A stretch of DNA of 48,691 bases. Origin: Opitutia bacterium (lineage in GTDB: Bacteria > Verrucomicrobiota > Kiritimatiellia > CAIQIC01 > Lenti-01). The translations under genes were made by a program, and so were the position numbers. Positions 19,301-27,673 of this stretch are shown piece after piece. Under the pieces are notes generated by a model. That model searched no databases, was not told the origin of the DNA, and was given only the letters and a program-made list of their open reading frames with translations. Each line of letters starts with the position of its first letter. The stretch's first letter is position 1. The DNA lies in the NCBI GenBank assembly GCA_009928955.1, contig SABN01000011.1:1-48691 (forward strand), written 5' to 3'.

Positions 19301-21537
19301 GATCCGTCCGCGCTGACCACGACCGCCACGCCCGAAACGCTTCCGGCCGGCCCGACTTCCGCGTCCACGTAGAGTTCGGTCGCGAACGTCGCCGCGCCGT
19401 CGAGGGGATAGTTCTTCGTGCCGCGGATCCACAGGCCGTTCGATGCGCCTTGGGCGACCGTGAAGGAATAGTTCTGCCCGTTGTTGTTGTCGAAGGCCTG
19501 GCTCCCGGCGCCTTGCGCCTCGATGAAATATTGGACGATCGATCCGGCGGGCTGGAGCCCGAGGGTGGCGTTGTGCCACGCGCCGCCTTGGCTGCTCCAA
19601 TTGGTGTTGAGCGTCATGGCCAGGGCTTGCCAGTTGGTGCCGTTGTCGAGGCTGTAGCCCAGCACCACATTGGTCACGGAACCGGCCGGGCCCGCTTCGG
19701 CGTTGATGTAGATCGCCGTGTCGGTCGTCACCTCGCCTGCGACCGGATAGCTGTGCGCGCCGCGCGCCCACAGCGTCGGCGCCGCCAAGCCGGCCACGTA
19801 CACCTTGGTCTCCTTGCCGCTCAAGCTGATGGCCAGCTTGCCGCCGCTGACCGTGACCTTGTCGGCCGGATTGAGCGCATTGACGAATTCCGTGCCGTTC
19901 GGCTTGCTGACCTGCGGATCCATGGCCTTGTTGCCGTCCTGGAGATTGATCGCCACCAGCGCTTCTTCCTCGTCGTAGACCCGGCTGAAGGCGTAGGCGC
20001 CGTCGGCATGGCGTTCCTGGAACGAGCCGCGCGTCAGGCTCTTGTAGGTGGCGCGCGCCGCGTTGAGCGCCGCGATGTGCTGGTAGAGGGGCGCGTTGGT
20101 CGCCGCCAGCTTGTTGCCCTGCGCGGGGCCGGGCTGGAAGCCTTTGTCGAACATGCATTCGCGCTGCCAGTCGCCGTCATCGGGATTGTCCTGGGTGCGG
20201 TTGCTGCCGTTGTAGTGGCCGCCCTGGTCGAAGACGTGCTCGGTGCCGTAGTACAGGCACGGCACCGGCGTGGCCAGGTAGAGGAAGCTCAGCGCGGGAC
20301 GCAGCTTCCAGACGTCGTTGGCCGCGTCGCCGCCGTTCATGAGGGCGATGCGGTTCAGATCATGGTTGTCGATGAACGCCACGAGGCGGTCCGCCCCTTC
20401 GCCGTATTGGCTCTTGTTGTTGAGCTGCTGGGTCAGCTGCCCGGCCCAGCCGTTGTCCACGAACACGCTCTTGATCGTCTGGCTCAGGGGGAAGAACAGG
20501 GCGGAGTTGTAGGAGTAGCCGGCATCCTTGCACCAGCTGGCCAGCGCGTTGTTGTCGTAGGAGAACAGCTCGCCGAACAGGATGAAGTCGTTCTTGCCGC
20601 GGGAGGCCGCATGCTTGCGCATGTCGTCGGCCCATTGCTTGTTCCAGTTGTATTCCATGTGCTTGATGGCGTCCACGCGGAAACCGTCGCAGTCCGTCGC
20701 GTCGATCAGGTTCTTGAACGCCTTCGACAGGATGCTCTGCACCGCGGCGTCTTCGGTCTTCAGGTCGTCCGTCCCCTTGAACTGCCCCAGCAGGTTTTCC
20801 GGCGAGCAGTCCCAGCAGTTGATCGTGCCGTTGTTGTGGAAATAGGCCAGGTTGTCGAACGGCGCGGGGTGCTTGTTGTTCTGGCTCCACCAGCCGAAGG
20901 TGCTGTTGCCGCCGCCCCAGTACTGCTTGTCTTCCTCCTGGTTGTTGCCCCACAGCCCGTTCTTGTCGCACATGTGGTTGGGCGCCACGTCGAGGATGAC
21001 GTAGATCCCCGCGGCGTGCAGGGCGTCGATCAGTTCCCGCAGGTCTTGGAACGTGCCCATCGCGGGATCGCACTTGAAGAAGTTTTCCGGGTGGTATTGG
21101 TGGTATGGCGTGTAGTTCGCGTCCTTGCCCTGGTCGTTCATCTGGACGCCGGACATCCACACGGCCTTCACGCCCATGCCGGTCAGGTAGGAAATGTTGT
21201 TCTTCATTCCCTTCCAGTCGCCGCCATGGTGGAAATTGCGGTTTTGCGGGAAGCTCTTGCCTTCGGTTTTCCACGATGGCTTGTAGCTGCCCAGCTGGTC
21301 CGTTCCCGAATCCGCGAAGCGATCCGTGAAGAGCTGATAGATATTGATGTCGCGCCAGTCCGCCGGACTCGGCGTGTAGGCGAACCCGGCTTCCGCTTCG
21401 CGCGTCTTCAGCCCGTAGATGGGGTCGTTCACGCCCCACTCGCTGATCCCACTTTCTTCCGCCCGGCTTGCGACCGGCACCACCACCAACGCCGCCAAGG
21501 CGCACGCCCACCACCGACCCAACTTCTTGAACTTCAT
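16339..21537 (-). CDS. Giant secreted multimodular GH13 alpha-amylase
   Basis: The 1732-aa protein has a signal peptide (MKFKKLGRWWACALAALVVVPVASRA) and should degrade starch-like glucans outside the cytoplasm. Residues about 50-600 are a GH13 barrel with the four conserved regions: DVAPNH (183-188), GFRVDAIKH (nucleophile Asp289), FGELF (acid/base Glu323) and FIDNHD (388-393). Two tandem homologous modules follow (about 600-830), each opening LWxRGxxxYPxxG and ending with a VQYFIEA or VRYFIEA stretch. Next come an Ig-like stretch, a beta-rich module beginning near DSADNYGGG, a Ca-binding-like DSNGDGVPDAW motif, another carbohydrate-binding-like module with EFWDNNGGDDYIVTIGD, and a C-terminal module (about 1490-1732, from MVIDGSPSGW to FTAPFARIG) resembling C-terminal domains of large clostridial amylases. 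The ATG at 21537 has GAGGAGAG upstream. Two operator-like sites lie upstream. Confidence 0.9.
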   Translation of the reverse strand: MKFKKLGRWWACALAALVVVPVASRAEESGISEWGVNDPIYGLKTREAEAGFAYTPSPADWRDINIYQLFTDRFADSGTDQLGSYKPSWKTEGKSFPQNRNFHHGGDWKGMKNNISYLTGMGVKAVWMSGVQMNDQGKDANYTPYHQYHPENFFKCDPAMGTFQDLRELIDALHAAGIYVILDVAPNHMCDKNGLWGNNQEEDKQYWGGGNSTFGWWSQNNKHPAPFDNLAYFHNNGTINCWDCSPENLLGQFKGTDDLKTEDAAVQSILSKAFKNLIDATDCDGFRVDAIKHMEYNWNKQWADDMRKHAASRGKNDFILFGELFSYDNNALASWCKDAGYSYNSALFFPLSQTIKSVFVDNGWAGQLTQQLNNKSQYGEGADRLVAFIDNHDLNRIALMNGGDAANDVWKLRPALSFLYLATPVPCLYYGTEHVFDQGGHYNGSNRTQDNPDDGDWQRECMFDKGFQPGPAQGNKLAATNAPLYQHIAALNAARATYKSLTRGSFQERHADGAYAFSRVYDEEEALVAINLQDGNKAMDPQVSKPNGTEFVNALNPADKVTVSGGKLAISLSGKETKVYVAGLAAPTLWARGAHSYPVAGEVTTDTAIYINAEAGPAGSVTNVVLGYSLDNGTNWQALAMTLNTNWSSQGGAWHNATLGLQPAGSIVQYFIEAQGAGSQAFDNNNGQNYSFTVAQGASNGLWIRGTKNYPLDGAATFATELYVDAEVGPAGSVSGVAVVVSADGSTWETNAMTVNADWGSTGGAWYNANLGAHPAGTVVRYFIEATDGEETIASNNGGLYFQVTIRGAGLAITNPPGALAVANETATYTLQGTASAVTNGNLRWTNSLTGASGQVPAETPWGLADIALGVGTNVITVSGTAAGGAGGTMQDSADNYGGGWSDGSNQGSGFGAWTFSHSQGTGYAGTFIGDPALAGITGLGTNAFGFYANPPASGANAEVRRSFASAMPVGATFSFDWGLNWDSAAEGSYRGFSLLAGDTELVYINMANSAAISINGGPMFTNYGAQAMTLNFAYVASGSVRVWGTGRDGSEAYDQTLAVPAGAPTRFKFYFNASSVPSELADQSKRQMYVDDLTLTGAGAGETLSAMATITRADVPVDSNGDGVPDAWLAGYGKDPLTPASQLASNGYTYGDSYRMDLDPDDLTVPPILMEAGATNPFTFGAPTNRRYMVQYTSNLFLPFQDVGAGVDVGHEIEINGEPSGFYRIRFYDETGENETVTVSATPGSTTFTNAAGIAVTLNVTGVNVVTSTYAVAGGAPAAFSNGQQIVIGAGWTNNQTGLLTLYGATRRGVTANRAYGYTYYEPGQIAMTHVGGTHHWVSTNNQVYINSAGYPEGASTEAYVVYAINPDPGDTNAWPLVAMDPIPDWVNGDWYHKDLEVLTNGTVVQFAIMMKDRNGTEFWDNNGGDDYIVTIGDVEPPPQGGEKPYSTNPSLGKRETMVIDGSPSGWTTNHLIAIDMANDDPRSLENNWTMHEPPIDATHLWAAWDDTNLYLAWQFVDVTDVVDPANAGGAGSGKIGSNDGILQWIVLDTVSGQGATADVWGKLNSWTGPNKPNYQIYLAGSLWQGYISRAVNGVFALDDGGVDYNTIAAAGIVAAKSFTCGAGTLWGVDDCDNRNDPGAPTRDFLAHGHDTSRDSFYEMSIPLSYLDITAAQLDSGAGIGVMVGAGSTSSMDSLPHDETTVDLPGVESYNSSFEWGDADNFTAPFARIGN

Positions 21538-21955
21538 CGCAGCTCTCCTCGGGAATTGTATTGCGCGGGACCGGCACCCACACACATTGTTAAAACGGTA
21601 TACCTGCGGATGAGGCTTGGCAAGCGCAATTGAAACGTTTTTCTTACATTTCTCTATCTGCCTCGATCATCCCCCCCTCTGCATTACGTGGGGCGTCGCT
21701 GTTTCACATACTCCAAGCTCCGCCTCATAACGAATGCTTCCCCCCTCATCTACCTTAAATTCTCCCCGAAATGATTCATTATTTTTCGCTCGGACAAAAT
21801 GTCGCAGTCGCGCCGGGCGTTTTGTCGCATGCCGTCTTCCCACCCGGCAACCCCCCCCTGCCTCGGACTTTGATTTTTCAATGCCCGCCTCGCTTTTCAG
21901 CCCGTTTTCCAGACTTTTCCAGGACTTGGCACGTGCTCTGCTCGCTGAAGACACC
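21538..21955. other. 418-bp divergent intergenic region between amylase and the sHSP-like gene
   Basis: No coding sequence is evident. Next to the amylase it holds its Shine-Dalgarno and two AAACG-type sites. The central part has an inverted repeat GACAAAA/TTTTGTC about 20 nt apart (near 21793-21826). Close to the sHSP-like gene, TTGGCACGTGCTCTGC near 21927-21942 has the GG-N10-GC spacing of sigma-54 promoters, but it is only about 14 nt from the chosen ATG, which makes use there doubtful. CIRCE-type heat-shock elements were not seen. Confidence 0.5.
21591..21642. promoter_or_regulatory. Two LacI-type operator-like sites upstream of amylase
   Basis: TAAAACGGTATA (21591-21602) and TGAAACGTTTTT (21631-21642) are spaced 40 bp, about four helical turns, in the amylase upstream region. 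Both carry the AAACG half-site seen as a perfect palindrome before carB. LacI-family control of glucan-degradation genes is common; the regulator itself is not in the window. Confidence 0.35.
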
Positions 21956-22636
21956 ATGACTGAGAACCTCCACAATCCCAAGCCGGCCGGCGAGCACAGG
22001 CTGCTCCGCTGGATCTTGGTTTTGCAGATCGTGATCCTGGCGTGGCTCGCCAAAAACCACTTTGACGGGGCATTCGGCCGCAGATCCCACAACCCACCTG
22101 CGGCAGCAACCTTGACGGACTCTCCCCCCTCCTTGGAGCTTTCCGCCCAACCGAATGCCCCGTCATCTTTTTCCCTGCTCCCCCGCTTCTCCGTCTTCCG
22201 GCGCGCGCCTCCCCCCTCGCGCTTCCCGCATCCCGCCGACCGCATGCGCGCCGAAATGCAGCGCATGATGGCCGAGGCCAACCGCGCCTTCGCCGACTTC
22301 GATTCCGTCTTCGGCTCCGATGCCGCCTTCGCCGCCCTCCCCGCCTCCCCGGCCATGAACCTGCGCGAGATGGACGAGGCCTATGAGCTCTCCCTCGCCC
22401 TCGCCGAGGCCGATCCCGGCTCGCTCGATGTCCGCCTCGACGGGCGCCTGCTCAGCGTCTCCTCGCATCACGACACCCGGACGCCGCACGCGTCCTCCTC
22501 GCAGCGCTTCAGCTCGCGCGTATTGCTGCCGGGCCCCGTCGATCCGGACGCCTCTTTGCTTGTCACCAATCAAAACAACCGCGTCCTCATCCGGATCTCC
22601 AAGCCGGTCGAGGCCACCGCGGCCCGCAACCCCTAG
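21956..22636 (+). CDS. Membrane-anchored small-heat-shock/alpha-crystallin-like protein
   Basis: The 226-aa product has a single hydrophobic segment near the N-terminus (LLRWILVLQIVILAWLA, about residues 16-32), a proline/serine-rich linker, and an alpha-crystallin-like domain at about 134-217: AMNLREMDEAYELSLALAEADPGSLDVRLDGRLLSV followed by RFSSRVLLPGPVDPDASLL and NRVLIRISKP. These match the strand pattern of Hsp20 domains, though the usual G-x-L motif reads NRVLI. Topology suggests an envelope-facing chaperone. It is the first gene of the moxR-bat operon (10-nt gap to moxR). The ATG at 21956 has only a weak GAAG upstream; an in-frame ATG 75 nt further up is possible. Confidence 0.65.
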   Translation: MTENLHNPKPAGEHRLLRWILVLQIVILAWLAKNHFDGAFGRRSHNPPAAATLTDSPPSLELSAQPNAPSSFSLLPRFSVFRRAPPPSRFPHPADRMRAEMQRMMAEANRAFADFDSVFGSDAAFAALPASPAMNLREMDEAYELSLALAEADPGSLDVRLDGRLLSVSSHHDTRTPHASSSQRFSSRVLLPGPVDPDASLLVTNQNNRVLIRISKPVEATAARNP

Positions 22637-22645
22637 GAGCCTCCC

Positions 22646-23641
<996 letters not shown>

Positions 23642-23660
23642 CCCGCCGGAGGCCTGCCGC

Positions 23661-23694
23661 CATTCTTAATTCTTCATTCCTAATTCTTAATTGA
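23661..23694. repeat. AT-rich ATTCTTAATT-type repeat at the moxR-DUF58 junction
   Basis: Three to four degenerate copies of ATTCTTAATT or ATTCTTCATT lie back to back between moxR and DUF58, ending 4 nt before the DUF58 ATG. The same sequence type recurs at 30430-30461 inside batE, where it is translated. It contrasts sharply with the GC-rich surroundings and leaves DUF58 without a recognisable Shine-Dalgarno. Confidence 0.8.
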
Positions 23695-23698
23695 TGCC

Positions 23699-24574
23699 AT
23701 GATCCCCCGCGAAACCCTCAAGAAAATCCGGCGCATCGAGATCCGCACCCGGCGCTCGGTCAACGATGTCTTCGCGGGCCGCTACCATTCCGTGTTCAAG
23801 GGCCAGGGCATGGAGTTCCAGGAGGTCCGCGAATACGTCCCCGGCGACGACATCCGCTCCATCGACTGGAACGTCACCGCCCGCATCGGCACCCCCCACA
23901 TCAAGAAATTCACCGAAGAGCGCGAACTCACCGTCATGCTCCTCGTGGACATCTCCGCCTCCAACCGCTTCGGCTCGACCGCGCAGCTCAAGCGCGACCT
24001 CGCCGCCGAAGTCGCCGCCGTCCTCGCCTTCTCCGCCATCGCCAACCACGACCGCGTCGGCCTGATCCTCTTCTCCGACCGCGTCGAAAAGCACATTCCC
24101 CCCGCCAAAGGCCCCACCCACGTCCTGCGCGTCATCTCCGAAATCCTCGCCGCCAAGCCCGTCTCCCCCCGCACCAACCTCGAACCCGCCCTCCGCTACC
24201 TCAACCACGTCGTCCGCCGCCGCTCCGTCGCCTTCCTCGTCTCCGACTTCATCGCTCCGCCCTGCGAACGCCTCCTGCGCGTCACCGCCCGCCGCCACGA
24301 CCTCGTCAGCCTCGTCATCGGCGACCAGCGCGAAAGCGCCCTCCCCGCCGCCGGCCTCGTCGATTTCCAGGACGCCGAAACCGGCCAGCGCATCGTCATC
24401 GACACCTCCCACGCCCCCACCCGCCGCGCCCTCCTCGCCCAGCAGACCGCCCGCCGCGAAACCCTCCGCACCCAGCTCGCCCGCGCCAACTCCGACGCCA
24501 TCGAACTCAACGCCGGCGAACCCTACGCCCGCTCCCTCGTCCGCTTCTTCCGCCAACGGGAGAAACGCCGGTGA
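23699..24574 (+). CDS. DUF58 domain protein of the MoxR/Bat system
   Basis: The 291-aa protein shows the DUF58 signature: GRYHSVFKGQGMEFQEVREYVPGDDIRSIDWNVTARIGTPHIKKF in the N-terminal half, followed by a VWA-like region with LLVDISASNRFGS, where DISAS replaces the usual DxSxS. No membrane segment is visible, so it probably acts at the cytoplasmic side with MoxR. It follows moxR and overlaps the next reading frame by 4 nt (GTGA). The ATG at 23699 follows an AT-rich repeat with no clear ribosome-binding site, so it may depend on coupling or an unstructured leader. Confidence 0.93.
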   Translation: MIPRETLKKIRRIEIRTRRSVNDVFAGRYHSVFKGQGMEFQEVREYVPGDDIRSIDWNVTARIGTPHIKKFTEERELTVMLLVDISASNRFGSTAQLKRDLAAEVAAVLAFSAIANHDRVGLILFSDRVEKHIPPAKGPTHVLRVISEILAAKPVSPRTNLEPALRYLNHVVRRRSVAFLVSDFIAPPCERLLRVTARRHDLVSLVIGDQRESALPAAGLVDFQDAETGQRIVIDTSHAPTRRALLAQQTARRETLRTQLARANSDAIELNAGEPYARSLVRFFRQREKRR

Positions 24575-25686
24575 ACCCCCGGGGTCAGCCCTTGAATGAT
24601 GAATTTTCCACAGGGTGGAAAAAAGTTTTCCATGGTGTGGAAAATTCGTCAAAAAGTTTTCCATGGCGTGGAAAAAACAGCCCCATTTTTCCACACCGTG
24701 GAAAAAAGTTTTCCACACTGTGGAAAACGTTGCCCGCGCTCGTCGCCGTCGCGCTGCTGGGCTGCTCCCAGCCCGAGCCGCAAGTCCCCGCGCTCCCCGA
24801 TGGCCAGGAATTCTCCATTTCCGCGGCGATGTCCACCCACCAGATCCGCATCGGCGATCCCGTCGATCTCACGCTGACGGCCCTGCATCGCGCGGATACC
24901 TCCGTCAGCTTCCCCAATCCCGCCAGCGGCAAGGAGGTCGTCGTCCGCGAGGCGAAGACCGAGACCGAAGACTTCACCAACGGCCTGCGCCGCACCGTCC
25001 AGAACATCCGCCTCACGTCGCTCACCGTCACCAACCACATCATCGGCGCCGATGCCTCCATCCTGCTCTCCACCCCCGCCGGCGTGCAGTCCAACGCCTA
25101 CCCGTTCCTCTCGCTCGAAGTCCTCTCCTCCCTCGCTCCCGGCGAAAAAGATCCCCGCCCCGCCCATGGCGAACTCGCCCAGTGGCCCGCCCCGCCCTCG
25201 CGCTGGCTCTGGATCGCCCTCGTCCTCCTGGTCCTCCTCGCGGCGGCCTTCCTCGCCCTGCGCAAGGCCCTGACCACCCCGCGCACCTTCCTGAACATGC
25301 CCCCGCCCATCCCCCCGCACCAGATCGCCCTCGACGCCCTGGCGGACCTGCGCCGCAAGGGCTGGATCGAGGCGCTCCACATCGAGCCGTTCTATGTCGC
25401 CCTCTCCGGCATCGTCCGCCGCTACCTCGAAGGCCGCTTCGGCCTCCGCGCCCCCGAGCGCACCACGGAGGAGTTCATCCGCGACGCCCTGTCCTCGCGC
25501 AAGCTTTCCGATGCCCACCGCGACCTCGTCGCCGGCTTCCTCGAGCAGAGCGACCTGGTCAAGTTCGCCCGCCACGCTCCCGGCCAGCCCGACATGCACA
25601 ACGCCCTCGATTCCGCCGAACGCCTCGTCCACGAAACCATGCCCGCCGCCCCCCGCCCAACCGTTGAGCAGGAGGAGGACGCATGA
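24571..25686 (+). CDS. DUF4381-like lipoprotein of the bat operon with repeat-derived N-terminus
   Basis: From a GTG overlapping the DUF58 stop (GTGA) the frame encodes up to 371 aa. The recognisable part begins with LPALVAVALLGC, a good lipobox, followed by a beta-rich extracytoplasmic domain (about residues 80-195), a membrane helix (WLWIALVLLVLLAAAFLAL, near 211-229) and a C-terminal helical domain with LRRKGWIEALHIEPFYVALSGIVRRYLEGRFGLRAPERTTEEF, which is the typical DUF4381/Bat-associated ending. Everything before the lipobox (FSTGWKKVFHGVENSS...) is translation of five 19-bp palindromes. No in-frame ATG exists there; GTG at 24571, TTG at 24592 and GTG at 24637 are possible starts. The stop overlaps batA by 4 nt. 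Confidence 0.75.
   Translation: MNPRGQPLNDEFSTGWKKVFHGVENSSKSFPWRGKNSPIFPHRGKKFSTLWKTLPALVAVALLGCSQPEPQVPALPDGQEFSISAAMSTHQIRIGDPVDLTLTALHRADTSVSFPNPASGKEVVVREAKTETEDFTNGLRRTVQNIRLTSLTVTNHIIGADASILLSTPAGVQSNAYPFLSLEVLSSLAPGEKDPRPAHGELAQWPAPPSRWLWIALVLLVLLAAAFLALRKALTTPRTFLNMPPPIPPHQIALDALADLRRKGWIEALHIEPFYVALSGIVRRYLEGRFGLRAPERTTEEFIRDALSSRKLSDAHRDLVAGFLEQSDLVKFARHAPGQPDMHNALDSAERLVHETMPAAPRPTVEQEEDA
24604..24727. repeat. Cluster of five 19-bp palindromic units (TTTTCCAC-N3-GTGGAAAA family)
   Basis: Units lie at 24604-24622, 24626-24644, 24657-24675, 24687-24705 and 24709-24727. Arms are TTTTCCAC (or TTTTCCAT) and GTGGAAAA with a variable 3-bp centre. Centre-to-centre spacings are 22, 31, 30 and 22 bp, the same set as in the 7.1-kb cluster. 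The cluster covers the start region of the DUF4381-like lipoprotein and is open in its frame. Confidence 0.95.
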
Positions 25687-26663
25687 TGATCTTCCGCCAT
25701 CCGCTTTTCCTGTTCCTCCTGCTGCTGGTTCCCGCGCTGGTCTGGCTCCGCTACGCCCGCCGCCGGCAAGCGCCGCTGATGTTCTCCGATGGCGCCGCCC
25801 TCCTCGGCCTGCCGCGTTCGCCGTGGCTCGCCCTGCGCCGCCTGCCGCCCGCCCTCTTCGCCGCCGGATTGGTCTTCCTCGTCTTCGCCGCCGCCCGCCC
25901 CCAGACGGGCATGAGCGAGTCGCGCGTCGAGACCGAAGGCGTCGATATCGTCCTGCTGGTCGACACCTCCACCTCCATGCGCGCCGATGACTTTTCCACC
26001 GCGACCAAGCGCATGGACCGCCTTGGCGCTGCCAAATCCGTCCTCGCCCAGTTCATCCAGGCGCGGTCCGATGACCGCCTGGGCATCGTCGCCTTCGCCG
26101 CCATGCCCTACACCATCGCGCCGCTCACCACCGACCACGCCTGGCTCATGCTCCAGATGGACCGCCTCCAGACCGGCATGCTCGAGGATGCCACCGCCAT
26201 CGGCGATGCCATCGCCTCCGGCGTCAACCGCCTGCGCGATTCCCAGGCCAAGTCCAAGGTCGTCATCCTCCTCACCGATGGCATCCACAACGCCGGCCGC
26301 CTCACGCCGCAAGATGCCGCCCGGGCGGCCGCCGCCCTCGGCATCAAGGTCTATACCGTCGGCGCCGGCTCCAACCAGCCCCGCGGCGGCGGCATCTTCG
26401 GCTTCATGCAGGGCGGCGGCGAAATCGACGAGGCCACCTTGGCGAAGATCGCCGACATCACCCAGGCCCGCTACTTCCGCGCCACGGACCTGAAGAGCCT
26501 CGAGGAAACCTACCGGCTGATCGACGAAATGGAAAAGACCCAGATCGAGCTCGACCAGTACACGCGCTATGAAGAACGGTTCGCGCCGTTCCTGGTCCTC
26601 GGGCTCCTGTGCCTCGCGCTCGAAACCTTGCTGGGCTTCACCCGCCTCGGGAGGCTGCCATGA
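25683..26663 (+). CDS. batA: BatA: membrane VWA-domain protein
   Basis: The 326-aa protein has an N-terminal pair of membrane segments (FLFLLLLVPALVWL and a second near residue 57-70), a von Willebrand A domain with a complete MIDAS (DTSTS at 94-98; later T in ATAIGDAI and D in LLTDGIHN) and a C-terminal helix (FAPFLVLGLLCLALETLLGF). Bat proteins form an envelope complex linked to stress tolerance in Bacteroides and spirochaetes. The gene overlaps the preceding frame and batB by 4 nt each (ATGA). Confidence 0.94.
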   Translation: MMIFRHPLFLFLLLLVPALVWLRYARRRQAPLMFSDGAALLGLPRSPWLALRRLPPALFAAGLVFLVFAAARPQTGMSESRVETEGVDIVLLVDTSTSMRADDFSTATKRMDRLGAAKSVLAQFIQARSDDRLGIVAFAAMPYTIAPLTTDHAWLMLQMDRLQTGMLEDATAIGDAIASGVNRLRDSQAKSKVVILLTDGIHNAGRLTPQDAARAAAALGIKVYTVGAGSNQPRGGGIFGFMQGGGEIDEATLAKIADITQARYFRATDLKSLEETYRLIDEMEKTQIELDQYTRYEERFAPFLVLGLLCLALETLLGFTRLGRLP

Positions 26664-27673
26664 AGTGGGGCCATCTCGATCTCCTCCTGTGGCTGCCGCT
26701 CGCGCTCCCGCTGGCCTGGGCGCTCTTCGCCCTCCTGCGCCGCCGGCGCCGCGCCCTCGCGCAGCTCGTCGATGCCTCCATGCTGCCGGTCCTCGCCCCG
26801 CACTGGAATCCCGCCCGCGCCAAGGCGCGCCTCGTCCTCCGCCTCCTTGCGCTGGCCCTGCTGGTCCTCGCCCTCGCCCGCCCCCAATGGGGTTTCCGCT
26901 GGGAGGAAGTCCGCCGCACCGGCCTCGACCTCATGGTCGTGCTCGATACCTCCCGCTCCATGATGGCCTCCGATCTGCCCCCCTCCCGCCTCCAGCAGGC
27001 CAAATGGGGCGTCCGTGACCTCCTGCGCATCCTGCGCGGCGACCGCGTCGGGCTCGTGCCCTTCGCCGGTTCCTCCCTCCTCCAATGTCCCCTCACCATC
27101 GATTACGCCGCCTTCACCATGACGCTCGACGACCTCTATTCCGGCATCATCCCCCGCGGCGGCACCGCCATCGAACAGGCCCTCCGCACTGCCATCGCCG
27201 CCTTCCCCGCCGAGAGCGCCGCCGACCGCGTCATCCTCCTCGTCACCGACGGCGAGGACCACGAGGGCGATCCGCTCGCGCTCCTGCCCGAACTGAACGA
27301 AAAGAACATCCGCGTCTACTCCATCGGCATCGGCACGCTCGCGGGCGAGATGGTCCCCGGCGCCGACGCCCAGAGTGCCTATTTCAAGGACCGCCAGGGC
27401 CAGATCGTCAAGACCGCCCTGAAGGAGGATGTCCTCCAGAAGCTCGCGCTGGGCACCGGCGGCACCTATGTCCGCTCCGCCCCCGGCGACACCGGCCTCG
27501 AGCGCGTCTTCAACGAAAGCATCGCCGACCTCAAGCGCTCGGAGCAGGAATCCCGCGCCGCCAAGATCTACGAAGAGCGCTTCGTCTGGCCCATCGCCGC
27601 CGCCCTCCTCCTGCTGGCATGGGAGGCCCTGCTCTCCGACCGGAAGAAAACCCCCGGGGAGGCCGCCACATGA
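26660..27673 (+). CDS. batB: BatB: second membrane VWA-domain protein
   Basis: The 337-aa protein repeats the BatA layout: two N-terminal membrane helices (LLLWLPLALPLAWALFALL and LRLLALALLVLALA), a VWA domain with MIDAS DTSRS (96-100), GGTAIEQAL and LLVTDGEDHEGD, and a C-terminal membrane helix (WPIAAALLLLAWEALL). The ATG at 26660 overlaps the batA stop; an upstream open frame of 51 nt has no homology. The stop overlaps batC by 4 nt. Confidence 0.94.
   Translation: MKWGHLDLLLWLPLALPLAWALFALLRRRRRALAQLVDASMLPVLAPHWNPARAKARLVLRLLALALLVLALARPQWGFRWEEVRRTGLDLMVVLDTSRSMMASDLPPSRLQQAKWGVRDLLRILRGDRVGLVPFAGSSLLQCPLTIDYAAFTMTLDDLYSGIIPRGGTAIEQALRTAIAAFPAESAADRVILLVTDGEDHEGDPLALLPELNEKNIRVYSIGIGTLAGEMVPGADAQSAYFKDRQGQIVKTALKEDVLQKLALGTGGTYVRSAPGDTGLERVFNESIADLKRSEQESRAAKIYEERFVWPIAAALLLLAWEALLSDRKKTPGEAAT

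Noticed and set aside
17122-21633. A 1503-codon open frame on the plus strand opposite the amylase, and similar long antisense frames opposite carB and other genes
   Set aside because: These are shadow frames from high GC and strong codon bias. Their translations are rich in Arg, His, Ala and Val, with no recognisable domains, while the opposite strand encodes clear proteins.
21927-21942. Sigma-54 promoter for the sHSP-like gene
   Set aside because: The GG-N10-GC spacing fits, but the -12 element is CTGC instead of TTGC and the start would fall on the chosen ATG. It was not listed as a promoter.
24604-24727. CRISPR array
   Set aside because: The repeats are 19 bp and palindromic, the gaps are only 3-12 bp, and no cas genes are present.
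24604-24727. Replication origin with DnaA boxes
   Set aside because: The arms differ from the DnaA box at one position, the units are symmetric, and the cluster lies at a gene start with no dnaA, dnaN or other origin genes nearby. A looser DnaA link is left open in the findings.
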